Source: Haloferax sulfurifontis ATCC BAA-897 (GTDB lineage Archaea; Halobacteriota; Halobacteria; Halobacteriales; Haloferacaceae). Taken from it: DNA of 64,000 nucleotides. Below the pieces are notes generated by a model. It was not told the origin of the DNA and did not search any database. It worked only from the letters and a program-made list of their open reading frames with translations. A program made the position numbers and the translations under genes. Where the stretch lies: assembly GCF_000337835.1 (NCBI RefSeq), contig NZ_AOLM01000012.1:1-64000 (forward strand), read 5' to 3'. Shown here piece after piece: positions 18,511 to 27,639 of this stretch; positions within the stretch are counted from its first letter, which is position 1, and every line of letters begins with the position of its first letter.

Positions 18511-18649
18511 ACCCGCGGTGCGTCGGGGGACGATATAGGTTTTCGGTGCCGCGGGCGCGCAGTCGAGCGATTCGGGCGCGTCGGGACCGGGGTTCGGGGT
18601 CGCTCTCAGAACCGTGCGATTCACGTCACCTCGGCCCCGAGTGGCGCTC

Positions 18650-18871
18650 ATGAGCGAGACGAAGCAGTCGTTTCTGTCGCGGGGGAACCTCCTTCTCGCG
18701 GCGGTCGTGACGCTCGGCATCGTCCTCCCGGGGGTGGCGCGCCGCCTACTCGGCGAGGCCGGCTACAACGGTCTCGGGATGCTCGTGTTCACGCTCGGAT
18801 ACGCGGGGATGGTCTTTATCGTCTGGTACGGGTGGCTTCGGCCGCTCGACATCACCGGCCCGTCCGGGTAG
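18650..18871 (+). CDS. Small membrane protein, unknown function
   Basis: 73 residues with two membrane helices (LLLAAVVTLGIVLPGVA; GLGMLVFTLGYAGMVFIVWY) joined by a short charged loop and followed by a brief tail. No family was recognised. The ATG at 18,650 begins MSETKQSFLSRG; an earlier in-frame codon at 18,614 is less likely. Codon use is typical of the neighbourhood. Confidence 0.6.
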   Translation: MSETKQSFLSRGNLLLAAVVTLGIVLPGVARRLLGEAGYNGLGMLVFTLGYAGMVFIVWYGWLRPLDITGPSG

Positions 18872-19036
18872 TCCGCCGCCGCGCGCCGGCCGTCACCCCG
18901 CGTCGACAGCGGTGTTCGCCGCGCGTCGGGACCGCACCGACCCCCCGGCGGCCCCAATATCCGGGGGTTCGACCGCCGGTTTCCAACGAGAATAACGGAA
19001 CTTTGATAGTCGATTCGAACCGACCGAGAAAACAAG

Positions 19037-19288
19037 ATGCTTCCCCTTCAGCTCGTAGACACCTTCCTGCTCGACTACAACATCGGGCAGGCGCTGTTGC
19101 TCGTGTTCATCCTGTCGACGGTCGGAACCCTACCGCTGAAGTCCCGGCACGTCCTCGGCATCAACGCCACGCTGTTCGGGCTCATCTTCCTTCTGACCCC
19201 GGTGACGCTGGCCAAGCCGCACTATCTGTTCCTCGGCATCACGCTCCTCATCGTCGGTCCCATCGTCTACGTCTCGGGCCGTCGCTGA
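19037..19288 (+). CDS. Small membrane protein, unknown function
   Basis: 83 residues, mostly hydrophobic, with three likely membrane helices (QALLLVFILSTVGTLPL; INATLFGLIFLLTPVTL; YLFLGITLLIVGPIVYV). The C-terminus is SGRR. It resembles a group of small haloarchaeal membrane proteins of unknown role. Its neighbour at 18,650 is also a small membrane protein on the same strand, 165 bp upstream. Confidence 0.65.
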   Translation: MLPLQLVDTFLLDYNIGQALLLVFILSTVGTLPLKSRHVLGINATLFGLIFLLTPVTLAKPHYLFLGITLLIVGPIVYVSGRR

Positions 19289-19417
19289 GGGGACGCCCGC
19301 CGCGCGTTTCGCATCGAGCCGCCGCCGTTTTTCGCCGACAGTACGACGGACCGACCGACCGCGACTGACCTTCCGTGTTATCTCGTTCTGCGCGCGCCGA
19401 TTCCGAAGAACGCGACG

Positions 19418-19424
19418 TTTAAAC
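19418..19424 (+). promoter_or_regulatory. TATA-like element for the DUF5815-like gene
   Basis: tttaaac lies 24-30 bp before the ATG at 19,448. Confidence 0.5.
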
Positions 19425-19447
19425 GGCGAGAACCGCAACCCACGGGT

Positions 19448-19978
19448 ATGTCTGAACCGAGCGTTCCCGGCGGCCGCGGGGCCGTCTTGGACCTCCCCTG
19501 CGGCGAGACGAAGCGCGTCCGGGAACTCGACTTGGGCAAACGGGAGTTCGACTGTCCGTGCGGCGACAGCCACGCCGTCGTCATGGACGTCCACCCGCCC
19601 GACCGCTTCCTCCCGGAGTTCCTCGTCGAAATCCTCCAGGAGACCATCGAGACCACGAGCGACGACATGCCCGAGTTCGGGACGGCCCACCTCATGGGCA
19701 TCGTCTTGGAGGAGTTCCCCGAGGCCGTCGTCTCCGAGGACGTCTCCGAGGACGGCGAACTCGGCGCGGGCATCGTCTGGGTGACCGATTTCGATTCTCG
19801 AAGGCTCCACGAGATAATCGTCGAACTCGTCGTGGAACTCATGGAACACGCCGTCAGCCACGCCGACGACGACGACGTCGTCTCGGAGTTCGAGTCGAAG
19901 ATGCTCCAGTTCGACGTGAGCGAGTTCGTCGACCAGTACCGCGCCCAGCGCGACCTCGACCCCGAACCGTACATGTAG
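19448..19978 (+). CDS. DUF5815-like conserved haloarchaeal protein
   Basis: 176 residues, acidic and soluble. Near the N-terminus are cysteines in LPCGETK and FDCPCGDSH, which could bind a metal. The rest is mainly alpha-helical (LPEFLVEILQETIETT; RRLHEIIVELVVELMEHAV). From memory this matches the haloarchaeal DUF5815 family; function is unknown. A TATA-like element 24-30 bp upstream supports the ATG at 19,448. Confidence 0.72.
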   Translation: MSEPSVPGGRGAVLDLPCGETKRVRELDLGKREFDCPCGDSHAVVMDVHPPDRFLPEFLVEILQETIETTSDDMPEFGTAHLMGIVLEEFPEAVVSEDVSEDGELGAGIVWVTDFDSRRLHEIIVELVVELMEHAVSHADDDDVVSEFESKMLQFDVSEFVDQYRAQRDLDPEPYM

Positions 19979-20003
19979 CGCCCGGGCGGGAACGCCCCGC
20001 TTT

Positions 20004-21026
20004 TCAGTCGATTCGAAGCCGGCCGACCGCCGGGTCCAGCGTCGCCTTCGCGCCGAGCGGGAGCGGCACCGCCGGGTCGGCGTGGCCGAACTCCACGTCG
20101 AACACCGCCGTCGCGTCGGGGTTGTACGCGTCGAGGACCGACAGCACCTCCGCGCGAAGCTGTGCGCCGTAGTCGGCCGGCGGCTCCCACTCTAGCCCGG
20201 GCGAGTACGTCCGCGGCCGACCCATCAGGAGGCCGTCGAAGCGTTCTAACAGCCCGCGTTCGCCCATCGCCCGCAGGGTGTAGCGGACCTCGCGCGGGAG
20301 CGGCACGTCCTCCGAGGTTTCGAGCGCGAGCACCGCGCCCTCGAGGTCGTCGGGGTCGGGGAGGTAACGCCCCGTCTGGAGGTGCCACTTCACGACGCTG
20401 AAGTTGCCGCCCCAGAGTCGCCCGGTCACGCGCTCGTCGCCCCGCCACGTCCGACCCGGATTGTCGCGCCACTCCCGCGGTGCTTCGGTGTCGAAGTCGA
20501 ACCAGTCGTCGGTCCACTCGGGCGCGGGTTCGACGACGCCGATGGAGCGCTCGAAGAACGCCCGCCGGAGGTAGCGCTCGACGTACGGGTGCAACTCCGG
20601 GTCCACGGTGAGCGTCGGGTGGAGCGTCGCGCCGTAGCTCACGACGCCGTGGTTCCAGAGGAACAGCCGGAGGTTGTCGTTGTCGCTGAAGCCGAAGAAC
20701 CGCGTCGGCGACGCGGTCAGTCTGGTCGGGTCGAGATGCGGGAGCACCCGCAGTTGGTCGTCGCCGCCGGTGACCGCGATGACGCCGCGTATCGACGGGT
20801 CCTCGAAGGCCTCCATCACGTCCGCCGCCCGCGCCGCCGGGTTGTCCCGGAGCCACTCCCAGTCGCGCCGGGCCGACTCGAAGACGACCGGGTCGAGCGA
20901 GAACACGTCGCGGAGTCGCGCGCACGCACGGTCCAAATGCGATTCGTCGATGGGCCGCGACGGCGCGACGACCGCCACCCGGCTCCCGGCGTCGAGCGGC
21001 GGCGGTGTGGTGAATACCGCGGGCAT
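20004..21026 (-). CDS. S66-family peptidase (LD-carboxypeptidase/MccF-like)
   Basis: 340 residues of the S66 serine peptidase fold. The N-terminus is GSRVAVVAPSRPIDESHLDR. The nucleophile elbow is GFSDNDN, whose Ser matches the GxSD motif. The catalytic Glu lies in LALETSEDV and the His in FGHADP near the C-terminus. Family members cleave LD-peptide bonds of murein or inactivate microcin C-type nucleotide-peptides (MccF). Archaea have no murein, so an MccF-like detoxifying or peptide-recycling role is more likely; this is inference. The gene is divergent from carB. Confidence 0.87.
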   Translation of the reverse strand: MPAVFTTPPPLDAGSRVAVVAPSRPIDESHLDRACARLRDVFSLDPVVFESARRDWEWLRDNPAARAADVMEAFEDPSIRGVIAVTGGDDQLRVLPHLDPTRLTASPTRFFGFSDNDNLRLFLWNHGVVSYGATLHPTLTVDPELHPYVERYLRRAFFERSIGVVEPAPEWTDDWFDFDTEAPREWRDNPGRTWRGDERVTGRLWGGNFSVVKWHLQTGRYLPDPDDLEGAVLALETSEDVPLPREVRYTLRAMGERGLLERFDGLLMGRPRTYSPGLEWEPPADYGAQLRAEVLSVLDAYNPDATAVFDVEFGHADPAVPLPLGAKATLDPAVGRLRID

Positions 21027-21139
21027 GCGTAGCCGCTACTCAGATACCCCTCAAAAGCCTTCCCCGGCCGCGACACGGTCGTTCGGCGAGCTTTTCGAAA
21101 TTCGCAATCGAGTTTCGGACCTCGTAATTTTTCGCCGGA

Positions 21140-21147
21140 CTTATTAC
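21140..21147 (+). promoter_or_regulatory. TATA-like element of carB
   Basis: cttattac lies 24-31 bp before the ATG at 21,171, consistent with a leaderless carB mRNA. Confidence 0.55.
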
Positions 21148-21170
21148 GATGTGCGGATTGGATTCCGACG

Positions 21171-24100
21171 ATGACTGACGAGGACACTTCGACCGGGTCT
21201 CAGGAAACCACAGAGGACCGGACGATTCTGCTCATCGGAAGCGGCCCGATCCAGATCGGACAGGCGGCGGAATTCGACTACTCCGGCGCGCAGGCCTGCC
21301 GCGCGCTCCGAGAGGAAGGCGCGCGAGTTGTCCTCGTCAACTCGAACCCCGCGACCATCATGACCGACCCCGAGATGGCCGACAAGGTCTACATCGAGCC
21401 CATCACGACCGAGGCCATCTCCGAGATTATCGAGCGCGAGCGCCCCGACGGCGTCATCGCCGGACTTGGCGGGCAGACCGGCCTCAACGTCACGGCCGAA
21501 CTCGCGGAGGAGGGCGTCTTAGAGGAGTTCGACGTGGACATCATGGGCACGCCGCTCGACACCATCTACGCGACGGAGGACCGCGACCTGTTCCGCCAGC
21601 GCATGGAGAAAATCGGCCAGCCCGTCCCGAAGTCGACGACCATCTCGCTGGAGGAAGGCGAGGCGGTCGAGAACATCACCGAAGAAGCCCTCGAAGAGCG
21701 CGTCGAAGACTCCGTCGACGCCGTCGGCGGCCTGCCGGTAATCTCGCGGACGACGTACACGCTCGGCGGCTCCGGGTCGGGCGTCGTCCACGAGATGGAC
21801 GAACTCGTCTCCCGCGTCCGCAAGGGCCTGCGCCTCTCGCGCAACAGCGAAGTCCTCATCACGGAGTCCATCTCCGGCTGGGTCGAACTCGAATACGAGG
21901 TGATGCGCGACGCCGACGACTCGTGTATCATCATCTGCAACATGGAGAACATCGACCCGATGGGGATTCACACCGGCGAGTCCACCGTCGTCACGCCCTC
22001 GCAGGTCATCCCCGACGAGGGCCACCAGGAGATGCGCGACGCCGCGCTCGGAGTCATCCGCGAACTCGGCATTCAGGGCGGCTGTAACATCCAGTTCGCG
22101 TGGCACGACGACGGCACCCCCGGCGGCGAGTACCGCGTCGTCGAAGTGAACCCGCGCGTCTCGCGGTCGTCGGCGCTCGCCTCGAAGGCGACCGGCTACC
22201 CCATCGCCCGCGTCACGGCGAAGGTCGCCCTCGGCAAGCGCCTCCACGAGATTACCAACGAAATCACCGGCGAGACCACCGCCGCCTTCGAGCCCGCAAT
22301 CGACTACGTGGTCACGAAGGTGCCGCGGTGGCCCAAGGACAAGTTCACCGACGTTGACTTCGAGCTCTCGACGGCCATGAAGTCCACCGGCGAGGCGATG
22401 TCCATCGGGCGCACTTTCGAGGAGTCGCTTCTGAAGGCGCTTCGGTCGTCCGAGTACGACCCCGCCGCCGACTGGGACGAGGTGTCCGACGAGGAGCTCG
22501 AAGCCGACTACCTCGAAACGCCGACGCCCGACCGTCCGTACGCCATCTTCGAGGCGTTCGAGCGCGGCTACACCACGGAGGACGTGGTCGAACTGACCGA
22601 CATCCACGAGTGGTACGTCGAGCGCTTCGGCCGCGTCGTCGAGGCGGTCGAGGCCGCCTCCGAGGGCGACTTCGCCGCCGCCGCCTCCGCCGGCCACACC
22701 AACGCCAGCATCGCCGCGGCGACCGGCACGAGCGTCGGCGAGGTCGAACAGAACGTCCCCGGCCGCACCTACAAGCAGGTCGACACCTGCGCCGGCGAGT
22801 TCGCCGCGCAGACGCCGTACTACTACTCCGCGCGCAAGCCCGAGTTCTTCCGCGGCCCCTTCGAGGGCGACTCGGCGGGTAACGAACTCCGCGTCGACCG
22901 CGACATGGAGAGCGTCGTCGTCGTCGGCGGCGGCCCCATCCGCATCGGGCAGGGCGTCGAGTTCGACTACTGTTCGGTCCACGCGGTGCAGGCGCTCCGC
23001 GACATGGGCATCGACGCGCACGTCGTCAACAACAACCCCGAGACGGTGTCGACCGACTACGACACCTCCGACGGCCTCTTTTTCGAGCCAATCACGGCAG
23101 AAGAGGTCGCCGACGTCATCGAGGCCATCGACGCCGACGGCGTCATGCTCCAGTTCGGCGGGCAGACCTCGGTCAACATCGGCCACCCGCTCGAATCCGA
23201 ACTCGACCGCCGCGGCGTCGACTGCGAGATTCTCGGCACGACCATCGACGCGATGGACCTCGCCGAGGACCGCGACCGCTTCAACCGCCTGATGGACGAC
23301 CTCGGCATCCTCCAGCCCGAAGGCGGCTCCGCGACGAGCGAAAAAGAGGCGCTCGACCTCGCCAACGACCTCGGCTACCCCGTGTTGGTCCGCCCGTCGT
23401 ACGTCCTCGGCGGCCGCGCGATGGAAATCGTCCACTCCGACGAGGACCTCAAGGAGTACATCGAGGAGGCCGTCCGCGTCTCCCCCGACAAGCCCATCCT
23501 CATCGACGAGTTCCTCGCCGACGGCGTCGAACTCGACGTGGACGCCGTCTCCGACGGCGAAGACGTCCTCATCGGCGGCGTGATGGAACACGTCGAGGCC
23601 GCGGGCGTCCACTCCGGCGACTCCGCGTGTATGGTTCCGCCGCGCTCGCTCGACGACGAGACGATGGCCCGCGTCCGCGAAGTCACGGAGGACATCGCCA
23701 GCGCCCTCGACACGGTCGGCCTGATGAACGTCCAACTCGCGGTCAAGAAAAACGAGGGCGGCTCGAACGACGTGTACGTCCTCGAAGCCAACCCGCGGTC
23801 GTCCCGGACCGTCCCGTTCGTCTCGAAGGCGACGGGCGTCCCAATCGCCAAGCTCGCGGCGAAGGTCATGGCCGGCAACTCGATTGCCGACCTCGGCGTG
23901 AGCGAGCAGATTCCCGAGCAGGTGTCGGTCAAGGAGGTCGTCCTCCCGTTCGACCGCCTGCCGGGTTCGGACCCGCGTCTCGGCCCGGAGATGAAGTCCA
24001 CGGGCGAGGTCATGGGCACCGCGACCACGTTCGGCAAGGCCTACGAGAAGGCCCAGTCGGCCGCGAACGACCCGATTCCGGCCGGCGGCACCGTCTACGT

Positions 24101-24419
24101 CGACCTCGCTGACCCCGAGTTCCCCGACGCCGACAGCGAGGCCGGACAGGAACTGCTCGACGCCTTCGGCGAGTACTACGAGGTGCTCACGCCCGAGGAC
24201 GTCGACGACTTCCTCACGATGCTCCGCGAGGGCGACTTCGACTTCGTCGTCTCCCGCGACCGCGACACGCTCATCGACTGCGTCGAAGAGGAGGTCAGCT
24301 ACTTCTCGACGTACGCCTCCGCGAAGGCGGCCCTCGAAGCGCGCGGCGCGGCCGACGAGGACATCGACGTCCTCCCGGTCGGCGAGCGCCCCCGCGTCGT
24401 CGCCAACTGGGGCCAGTAA
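21171..24419 (+). CDS. carB: Carbamoyl-phosphate synthase large subunit
   Basis: 1082 residues, the normal length of CarB. The two homologous halves each hold an ATP-grasp domain: GSGPIQIGQAAEFDYSG near residue 25 and GGGPIRIGQGVEFDYCS near residue 586, with a C-terminal MGS-like domain near the end. CarB uses ammonia from the CarA glutaminase, bicarbonate and two ATP to form carbamoyl phosphate for pyrimidine and arginine synthesis. carA is not adjacent here. A TATA-like box 24-31 bp upstream indicates its own leaderless transcript. Confidence 0.97.
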   Translation: MTDEDTSTGSQETTEDRTILLIGSGPIQIGQAAEFDYSGAQACRALREEGARVVLVNSNPATIMTDPEMADKVYIEPITTEAISEIIERERPDGVIAGLGGQTGLNVTAELAEEGVLEEFDVDIMGTPLDTIYATEDRDLFRQRMEKIGQPVPKSTTISLEEGEAVENITEEALEERVEDSVDAVGGLPVISRTTYTLGGSGSGVVHEMDELVSRVRKGLRLSRNSEVLITESISGWVELEYEVMRDADDSCIIICNMENIDPMGIHTGESTVVTPSQVIPDEGHQEMRDAALGVIRELGIQGGCNIQFAWHDDGTPGGEYRVVEVNPRVSRSSALASKATGYPIARVTAKVALGKRLHEITNEITGETTAAFEPAIDYVVTKVPRWPKDKFTDVDFELSTAMKSTGEAMSIGRTFEESLLKALRSSEYDPAADWDEVSDEELEADYLETPTPDRPYAIFEAFERGYTTEDVVELTDIHEWYVERFGRVVEAVEAASEGDFAAAASAGHTNASIAAATGTSVGEVEQNVPGRTYKQVDTCAGEFAAQTPYYYSARKPEFFRGPFEGDSAGNELRVDRDMESVVVVGGGPIRIGQGVEFDYCSVHAVQALRDMGIDAHVVNNNPETVSTDYDTSDGLFFEPITAEEVADVIEAIDADGVMLQFGGQTSVNIGHPLESELDRRGVDCEILGTTIDAMDLAEDRDRFNRLMDDLGILQPEGGSATSEKEALDLANDLGYPVLVRPSYVLGGRAMEIVHSDEDLKEYIEEAVRVSPDKPILIDEFLADGVELDVDAVSDGEDVLIGGVMEHVEAAGVHSGDSACMVPPRSLDDETMARVREVTEDIASALDTVGLMNVQLAVKKNEGGSNDVYVLEANPRSSRTVPFVSKATGVPIAKLAAKVMAGNSIADLGVSEQIPEQVSVKEVVLPFDRLPGSDPRLGPEMKSTGEVMGTATTFGKAYEKAQSAANDPIPAGGTVYVDLADPEFPDADSEAGQELLDAFGEYYEVLTPEDVDDFLTMLREGDFDFVVSRDRDTLIDCVEEEVSYFSTYASAKAALEARGAADEDIDVLPVGERPRVVANWGQ

Positions 24420-24550
24420 GGAGCCAGAACGGCGCGCGACATTCGACTCGCCGCCGACCCGATTCTCCGTTCTCCCGGCCGGTGACCGCCGCCGACCCGG
24501 ACTTTTGACGCGTTCCCGAAGGTTATTGAGCCGCGCCCCCATGCGCGGGT

Positions 24551-25315
24551 ATGGCACGCAATCGCGGTCGCGTCCTCCTCGCCGGTGCGACGGGTCGGAC
24601 GGGCCGACACGTCCTCGACGCGCTGGCCGAGACGCCCCTCGTCGTCAGGGCGCTGACCCGCGACGCCGACGCCGAACCCGACCTCAGAGCGCGCGGCGCG
24701 GACGAGGTCGTCGTCGGCGACCTCCTCGACCCCGACGACGCCCGCCGGGCGGTCCTCGACGCCGACGCCGTCGTCTCCGCGGTCGGCGTCTCCGCCGGAC
24801 TGGAAACCATCCGCGGCGACCTCGTCGACGGCGCGGGCGTCGTGAACCTCGTGGACGCCGCGACCGCCTCCGGCGCACAGCGGTTCGTCCTCATGTCCTC
24901 TATCGGCGTCGGCGACTCGAAGGGCGGACTCCCGCTGTCGCTCCGCGCGATTCTCACCGCGTCGGGCGTCCTCTCGGCGAAGGAACGAAGCGAAACCCGA
25001 CTCCGGGACGCGCCGCTCGACCACACGATTGTCAGGCCCGGCGCGCTCACCGACGCCCCCGCGACCGCCGACGTGGTCGTCGGCGAGGGCGGCGACTCCG
25101 TCCGCGGGAGCATCCCCCGCGCCGACGTGGCGAACGTCCTCGCGCACTCCCTTTTCACCCGCGAGACGGAAAACCGGACGTTCGAGGTCGTCTCCCGTAC
25201 CGGACTCCGCGACCGGGCGGACAACGTGGTCGATATCGACTGGACGCCGCTCCCTCGGGCCGAGGCCGCGGGCGGCGAGGGCGACCAAGAACGAGAGCGA
25301 GAACTCGCGGAGTAG
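24551..25315 (+). CDS. Atypical short-chain dehydrogenase/NAD(P)-binding protein
   Basis: 254 residues of the NAD(P)-binding Rossmann type (NmrA/SDR5-like). It has LLAGATGRTGRHVL at the N-terminus and GDLLDPDDARRAV in the second strand region, with VSAVGVSA, FVLMSSIGV and HTIVRPGALTD following. These match the SDR_a5-like NAD(P)H-binding family, which often lacks a canonical catalytic Tyr-x-x-x-Lys. The substrate is unknown. It is convergent with NAD kinase, their ends 13 bp apart. The C-terminus is acidic and probably disordered. Confidence 0.85.
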   Translation: MARNRGRVLLAGATGRTGRHVLDALAETPLVVRALTRDADAEPDLRARGADEVVVGDLLDPDDARRAVLDADAVVSAVGVSAGLETIRGDLVDGAGVVNLVDAATASGAQRFVLMSSIGVGDSKGGLPLSLRAILTASGVLSAKERSETRLRDAPLDHTIVRPGALTDAPATADVVVGEGGDSVRGSIPRADVANVLAHSLFTRETENRTFEVVSRTGLRDRADNVVDIDWTPLPRAEAAGGEGDQERERELAE

Positions 25316-25328
25316 TTAGCGGTGGCGT

Positions 25329-26150
25329 TCAGTCGAGTTTGCCGAGCGCTTCGAAGAAGTCGGAGGTCGGCCCGGCGAGCCGAACCGGCGAGTCGGACCG
25401 CTCGATGCGAATCTCCGTCGGTGGCGACACCGTCCGACGGGTCCGGCCGTCGCCGACGACGACCGCCGACGCCGCGTCGGTGACGGTGACTGTCACGGCG
25501 GCGTCCAGCGGGACGACGAGCGGCGGCATCCCCTCGTCGGCCGCCATCTCGGTGACGACGAGCCCCTCGACGCCGGGGTGGACGAGCGGGCCGCCCTCGC
25601 TGAGGTTGTAGGCGGAACTCCCCGCGGGCGTCGTGACGAGCACGCCGTCGGCGTGGCTCCCGGAGTACAGCGAGCCGTTCACGCGGACTTCCAAGCTCGC
25701 ACCGCCGCCGTGACCCCGTCGCGGGCCGTGGACGACGACCTCGTTCATCGACGAGTCCATCTCCCAGTCGTCGCCCGTGGCGACGATGCGGGGCACCTCT
25801 CGAACCGACTGGCCCCCCTCGCGGAACGCGGCCACCTCGGCCAACACCTCGTCGATGGCGTCGTCGGGCGAGACGGCGTTCAGGAAGCCGACCTCGCCGA
25901 GGTTCACGCCGAGAATGGGGACGCCGTCGGCACCGCGGGCGGCGTAGAGAAACGTCCCGTCGCCGCCGATGCTCACCACGAGGTCACAGGAGTCGAACGA
26001 CTCGACGGGGACGCCCTCGACGCCCAACTCCTCGGCGGTCGCCGCGTCGACGACCGCCTCGGCGTCGACCTCTGCGAGCGCCTCGCTCGTGTCAGCGGCG
26101 AGGTACGCGGCCCGGCTGTTGCCCTTCTGTGCGACGATGCCGACCTTCAT
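25329..26150 (-). CDS. nadK: NAD kinase (ATP/polyphosphate-dependent, NadK)
   Basis: 273 residues. The GGDG motif of the NAD kinase/diacylglycerol kinase fold is at residues 62-65 (SIGGDGTFLYA). GVNLGEVGFLN follows, and the TPAGSSAYNLSEGGPLV segment corresponds to the TPTGSTAYxxSxGGP signature. A C-terminal beta-rich region follows. The enzyme phosphorylates NAD to NADP in the cytosol. The ATG at 26,148-26,150 (MKVGIVAQKGN) is chosen because family proteins start at that strand. Confidence 0.93.
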   Translation of the reverse strand: MKVGIVAQKGNSRAAYLAADTSEALAEVDAEAVVDAATAEELGVEGVPVESFDSCDLVVSIGGDGTFLYAARGADGVPILGVNLGEVGFLNAVSPDDAIDEVLAEVAAFREGGQSVREVPRIVATGDDWEMDSSMNEVVVHGPRRGHGGGASLEVRVNGSLYSGSHADGVLVTTPAGSSAYNLSEGGPLVHPGVEGLVVTEMAADEGMPPLVVPLDAAVTVTVTDAASAVVVGDGRTRRTVSPPTEIRIERSDSPVRLAGPTSDFFEALGKLD

Positions 26151-26329
26151 GCCCCGCGGTTTGGCGTCCCCGGGCAAAAGCCCACCGTCACGTCGCCCGG
26201 TCTCGGTTCGTCTCGATGCCTCGCGCGCTTCACCCGGCGCGCACGGGAAACGTTCATCACGACGCCTGCCCACCATGAGGTGATGGCAGGCACGGACGCC
26301 GGCCGCGCTGTCGTTCGGTGGTGGCTCCC

Positions 26330-27526
26330 GTGAGTGACGACGACGACTGGTTCGAGCGGGCGCTCCGCGACCGCGACGACAGCGAGACCGACGCAGACGA
26401 CGCGGACCCGGACGAACGCGAGCAGAGCGACGACAGCGAGACCGACGAGCCGGCGGGTCGCGGTGGGGCCGCGGGCTCGGACTCGGACTCGGACTCGGAC
26501 CCGAACCCGGACTCGCCGGACGCGTCGGTGTCGGGTGGAACCGACTCCGAGACCGAACGGGGCGGACCCGAGGAGACAGACGCGGCCGAAGACGAGGGGG
26601 AACCGCTCTCGTTCGGCGACGACGGCCCGTTCGGTGGAGGTGCGGTCGACGACGCCCCGACAGACGACGACCCGTTTTCGACCGACTTCGCCAGTGCGTT
26701 CGAGAACGCGCCGACGCCCGACGCGGGCGGCGGGTTCGGCGGCGAGTCGCCCGGCGACGACTTCGGGTTCGCCCCCGGCCCGGAGGGGTCGGACCCGCCG
26801 ACGTTCGACGACGAGGAGTTCGACTCCGACATCGACCGCATCGACATCGGCATCGAGGGGCTCGACGACATGATTCTCGGCGGCGTCCCCGAGCGGTCGC
26901 TCATGGTGGCCATCGGGAGCGCCGGGACCGGCAAGACGACGTTCGGCCTGCAGTTCCTCCGGAAGGCGCTCGATGACGGCGGGAGCGGCGTCTACATCAC
27001 GCTCGAAGAGAGCCGCGAGCGCATCCTCGACACGGCCGACGAGAAGGGGTGGGAGTTCTCGAAACACGAGGCTGACGGCCGGTTGGCCGTCGTGGACCTC
27101 GACCCCGTCGAGATGGCTAACAGCCTGTCGAGCATCCGCAACGACCTCCCGCGGCTGGTCGAGGAGTTCGGTGCCGACCGGCTCGTCCTCGACTCCGTCT
27201 CGCTTCTGGAGATGATGTACGACCACCCCTCGAAGCGCCGAAGCGAGGTGTTCAACTTCACGCGGTCGCTGAAAGACGCCGGCGTGACGACGATGCTCAC
27301 CTCCGAGGCGGACCAGTCGACCCCCTACGTCTCCCGACACGGCATCGTCGAGTACCTCTCGGACGCCGTGTTCGTCCTCCAGTACGTCCGCGGCGACGAC
27401 TTCCGGGAGACCCGGCTCGCAATCGAGATTCAGAAGATACGCGACGCGAACCACTCCCGGGAGACCAAGCCCTACGAACTCACGAACGAGGGCCTCAGCG
27501 TCTACCAGCAGGCGAACATCTTCTGA
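26330..27526 (+). CDS. KaiC-like RecA-fold ATPase with long acidic N-terminal region
   Basis: About 398 residues. Residues 1-170 are strongly acidic and low-complexity (Asp/Ser/Gly/Pro-rich). The rest is a single KaiC/RadA-type ATPase domain: IDIGIEGLDDMILGGVP, Walker A GSAGTGKTTFG, and Walker B-like DRLVLDSVSLLEMM. Two KaiC domains are not present. Haloarchaea have many such proteins (often called HTR-like), commonly with signalling roles; no target is known. Start choice: GTG at 26,330 is preferred, with GTG 26,318 and 26,321 also in frame. It is divergent from NAD kinase. Confidence 0.82.
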   Translation: MSDDDDWFERALRDRDDSETDADDADPDEREQSDDSETDEPAGRGGAAGSDSDSDSDPNPDSPDASVSGGTDSETERGGPEETDAAEDEGEPLSFGDDGPFGGGAVDDAPTDDDPFSTDFASAFENAPTPDAGGGFGGESPGDDFGFAPGPEGSDPPTFDDEEFDSDIDRIDIGIEGLDDMILGGVPERSLMVAIGSAGTGKTTFGLQFLRKALDDGGSGVYITLEESRERILDTADEKGWEFSKHEADGRLAVVDLDPVEMANSLSSIRNDLPRLVEEFGADRLVLDSVSLLEMMYDHPSKRRSEVFNFTRSLKDAGVTTMLTSEADQSTPYVSRHGIVEYLSDAVFVLQYVRGDDFRETRLAIEIQKIRDANHSRETKPYELTNEGLSVYQQANIF

Positions 27527-27589
27527 CCCCGCGTTCTGCGTTCTACGTTCCGGCGGCGTCAGCCTCGGACACGCGCCTCCGCGGCGAGG

Positions 27590-27595
27590 AAAAAA
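27590..27595 (-). terminator. Oligo-T terminator downstream of the nitroreductase gene
   Basis: A run of six A on the top strand (T on the coding strand) is about 45 bp beyond the stop of the leftward nitroreductase. It is the typical archaeal oligo-T signal. Confidence 0.4.
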
Positions 27596-27639
27596 GCGTC
27601 GTTGGAAGTATCGTCGGAAGCGTCGTCGGCGTCGATAGC

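Noticed and set aside
21519-24557. A very long open frame (over 1000 codons) antisense to carB.
   Set aside because: GC-rich DNA keeps antisense frames open; its composition is Val/Asp/Gly/Arg-rich without motifs, and the plus strand encodes a full CarB.
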